Shown: one piece after another, positions 62,186 through 64,000 of the stretch | Layout: every line of letters starts with the position of its first letter | Position numbering within the stretch: position 1 is the first letter of the stretch | NCBI RefSeq assembly: GCF_000381005.1 | Contig: NZ_KB908385.1 | Span: 1-64,000, forward strand | From: Selenomonas bovis DSM 23594 | GTDB taxonomy: Bacteria; Bacillota; Negativicutes; Selenomonadales; Selenomonadaceae | DNA: 64,000 nucleotides | Reading direction: 5' to 3' | Notes under the pieces: model-generated | Seen by the model: only the letters and a program-made list of their open reading frames with translations | Told to the model about the DNA's origin: nothing | Database searches by the model: none | Program-made: the position numbers and the translations under genes

Positions 62186-63382
62186 TTATCGTTCGACTGC
62201 GGCAACAATCGCACGTGCGATGTCAGTGACCGGCCGGATCTCATCAGCGAGTCCGGCGTCTACCACGGACTTCGGCATACCGTAGACGACGGAAGTGCTT
62301 TCATCCTGGGCGATGGAATAGCCGCCCTCGGCCTTGATCTTCTTCATTCCTTCTGTGCCATCCGAGCCCATCCCCGTCATAATGACGGCGACGAGACGCC
62401 GCCCGATGGGAGCTACGGAATCAAACAGCACGTTGACTGCCGGCCGATGGTTCCCAACGGGGGGATCCTGGCCGAGCACGATCTTGCGCGCGCCGCCGCT
62501 CACGCTCACGCGCATATGATAATTCCCCGGTGCGATATAGACACAGCCGGATCGGATGATATCGCCATCCTCCGCTTCCTTGACATGGACAGCGGACAGG
62601 GTATCGAGCCGCTGTGCCAAGGATTTCGTGAATCCCGGCGGCATGTGCTGGACAACGACGACACCGCAGGGCAGGTCTTTCGGCAACCGCGTAATCACGC
62701 TCTGGAGCGCCTGCGGTCCTCCGGTCGACGTGCCGATGGCCACGAGTTTCCCGCCAGCTGCTGGCGAGGCCGTCTCTACAGGCGGCGTACCACGCGGCGT
62801 AAGCACCTTGGCACGCGGCTTGAGAAGCGGATTCTCTCGCTTGCCCGAAACAAAAGGTGATGTCTGCCACCGCGGCGTTCCCCCTGGCATTTCATGCGAC
62901 GCGTGCCTCGGCAGATCAATATGCCGCATGACAGGTTTCTGCTTCTCGCGTTCCTTTTCCGCGCGCGCGCTCGCCACGGCTGACCTGACATTCGCTTTGG
63001 CCGCCGTACGGCATTTCGCGAGGATATCCGCCTCGATCGTATCGATGCGGGAAATCGAGCCGCCCGCCTTCGAGATGAAATCAACAGCGCCTAGCGAGAG
63101 TGCGCGGATGGTCTCATCCGTTCCTTCCTTCGTCAAGCTCGAGAGCATGACCACAGGCATCGGATGAATCTCCATGATGACGGCGAGGGCATTGAGCCCA
63201 TCCATGACCGGCATCTGCACATCCATCGTCAGGAGATCCGGATCATACTGCTTGACCTTCTCGATGGCATCCCTGCCGTTGATGGCCGTACCGACGACCT
63301 CGAAGTCCGACTGTGCCGCGAAAAGATCCGATAATACCTTCCGCATGAACGCAGAATCGTCAGCAATCAATATTCTGATCAT
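62186..63382 (-). CDS. cheB: Chemotaxis methylesterase CheB
   Basis: A 398-residue response-regulator methylesterase. The receiver domain holds 'ILIADDSAFMRKVL' and phospho-Asp in 'DLLTMDVQMPVMDG'; after a ~70-residue Arg/Pro-rich linker the esterase domain has Ser in 'AIGTSTGGPQAL', His in 'VVVQHMPPGF' and Asp in 'MTGMGSDG'. It removes receptor methyl groups and can deamidate Gln. ATG 63382 follows AAGGGGTGGG. The linker is longer than in E. coli CheB. Confidence 0.95.
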   Translation of the reverse strand: MIRILIADDSAFMRKVLSDLFAAQSDFEVVGTAINGRDAIEKVKQYDPDLLTMDVQMPVMDGLNALAVIMEIHPMPVVMLSSLTKEGTDETIRALSLGAVDFISKAGGSISRIDTIEADILAKCRTAAKANVRSAVASARAEKEREKQKPVMRHIDLPRHASHEMPGGTPRWQTSPFVSGKRENPLLKPRAKVLTPRGTPPVETASPAAGGKLVAIGTSTGGPQALQSVITRLPKDLPCGVVVVQHMPPGFTKSLAQRLDTLSAVHVKEAEDGDIIRSGCVYIAPGNYHMRVSVSGGARKIVLGQDPPVGNHRPAVNVLFDSVAPIGRRLVAVIMTGMGSDGTEGMKKIKAEGGYSIAQDESTSVVYGMPKSVVDAGLADEIRPVTDIARAIVAAVER

Positions 63383-63453
63383 CCAGCCCACCCCTTAGAA
63401 AACCACTGCTGTATCCGTCTCCGCAGATGTGGAGGCTCATGCAGCCAGCGGCC

Positions 63454-64000
63454 TTAGATGCTTCCATTGAGTCCCTTGGCAATCGCCCGGCGCTGCTCAC
63501 TGAACAGGTAGCGCACGATCGCGTTGAGCGTGCGCCGTGACAGATGCTCCAGGAACAGGCCGACATGGTAGACGGCATGCTCCTCATCGAGCATCACGCA
63601 CTGACAGCGGGCCACACGCCCCATGATTTCCAAAGTACCGACATTCGGGATGTCGAAGATCTCGAGCGCCATCTGGCTGTCCACTTTGACCGCCTGCGAC
63701 ATCACGATCGCGATGCCATTGCCCGAGAGATTGAGAGAGCGCGTCTCTATGGCATCGCCAATCGATCCATCCTCCGCGACGAGCCGCGCACGGACGCGCA
63801 GGTCGACGCGCACACGCACGAACTCGCGGTTCTGATGCCGCTCGACAGTCTCCGGACGCGAAACGAGCCAGACGGGAAGCCTCCCATCCTGACGCGCCGT
63901 GCCGAGATATGTCGCGAAGAAACGATAACGGCATTGCTCTCCCACCGCCAGTGCATACACCTTGCTGCCCTTGCGCGGGATGACGGGCACACGCTGTTTG
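63454..64000 (-). CDS. PilZ-domain flagellar regulator (YcgR/DgrA-like), 5' end outside the window
   Basis: The frame is open to the window edge, so the start lies beyond 64000. The visible ~180 residues comprise the end of an N-terminal YcgR-type domain and a C-terminal PilZ domain binding cyclic di-GMP: RxxxR in 'RHQNREFVRVRV' and the (D/N)xSxxG motif in 'SLNLSGNGIAIVM'. YcgR homologues slow the flagellar motor when c-di-GMP is high. It is the first visible gene of the che operon, with 71 bp to cheB. Confidence 0.87.
   Translation of the reverse strand, partial: KQRVPVIPRKGSKVYALAVGEQCRYRFFATYLGTARQDGRLPVWLVSRPETVERHQNREFVRVRVDLRVRARLVAEDGSIGDAIETRSLNLSGNGIAIVMSQAVKVDSQMALEIFDIPNVGTLEIMGRVARCQCVMLDEEHAVYHVGLFLEHLSRRTLNAIVRYLFSEQRRAIAKGLNGSI

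Overview
The window looks like the chromosome of a GC-rich, motile, glycogen-storing member of the Negativicutes, most likely Selenomonas or a close relative (Selenomonadaceae). The reasons are: an S-layer-homology/porin remnant ending in the 'LGVRVANLEK' linker typical of that group; flagellar-chemotaxis genes in the Firmicutes arrangement (CheC, CheD, sigma-28, FapA-like DUF342); many TTG/GTG starts with strong AGGAGG ribosome sites; and clean TTGACA/TATAAT promoters. The genus is an inference; no 16S or other marker is present.

Layout. 0.2-3.6 kb: broken SLH-porin/carbohydrate-binding remnant and an SbmA/YddA-type ABC exporter. 3.9-8.8 kb: small membrane protein, GntR/UTRA regulator, 5'-truncated GH1 glucosidase, mannose-6-phosphate isomerase, ROK sugar kinase. 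9.0-13.6 kb: a four-gene unit with its own promoter (GH130 mannoside phosphorylase, sugar nucleotidyltransferase, GT4 glycosyltransferase, alpha/alpha-barrel protein). 13.9-20 kb: amino-acid permease, HMA metallochaperone, proC, GltD-like oxidoreductase, FMN reductase, MFS transporter. 20.2-22.8 kb: a sugar-binding lipoprotein paired with a methyl-accepting chemotaxis protein and no ABC transporter. 23.1-25.2 kb: an oxidative-stress block (rubrerythrin, glutathione peroxidase, OhrR/MarR regulator) behind a perfect promoter embedded in a long dyad. 25.4-29 kb: serA under a T-box and divergent serC. 29.2-33.1 kb: DeoR regulator, DUF4127 protein, two poorly known proteins. 33.3-45.7 kb: a complete glycogen operon glgC-glgD-glgP-glgB-glgA plus a GH13-GH77 fusion. 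46.3-53.7 kb: DUF805, recX, recA, ArsB/NhaD-like permease, glnS, HD protein, NiaR, two tRNAs. 53.9-64 kb: sigma-28/chemotaxis operon (PilZ, cheB, cheA, cheW, cheC, cheD, fliA, FapA-like and small unknown genes).

How the genes fit together. The window is dominated by carbohydrate handling: glycogen synthesis and breakdown, mannoside phosphorolysis coupled to a nucleotidyltransferase and glycosyltransferase, beta-glucoside/mannose entry, sugar sensing feeding the chemotaxis array, and serine synthesis from a glycolytic intermediate. Two dispersed short repeat families run through the intergenic spaces: a ~165-bp element with terminal inverted repeats and deletion derivatives, and a ~52-bp palindromic element.

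The most unusual protein feature is the glycogen branching enzyme, which carries a ~169-residue histone-H1-like Lys/Ala/Thr/Arg tail after a normal catalytic core. No CRISPR array, phage, transposase or integrase was seen.
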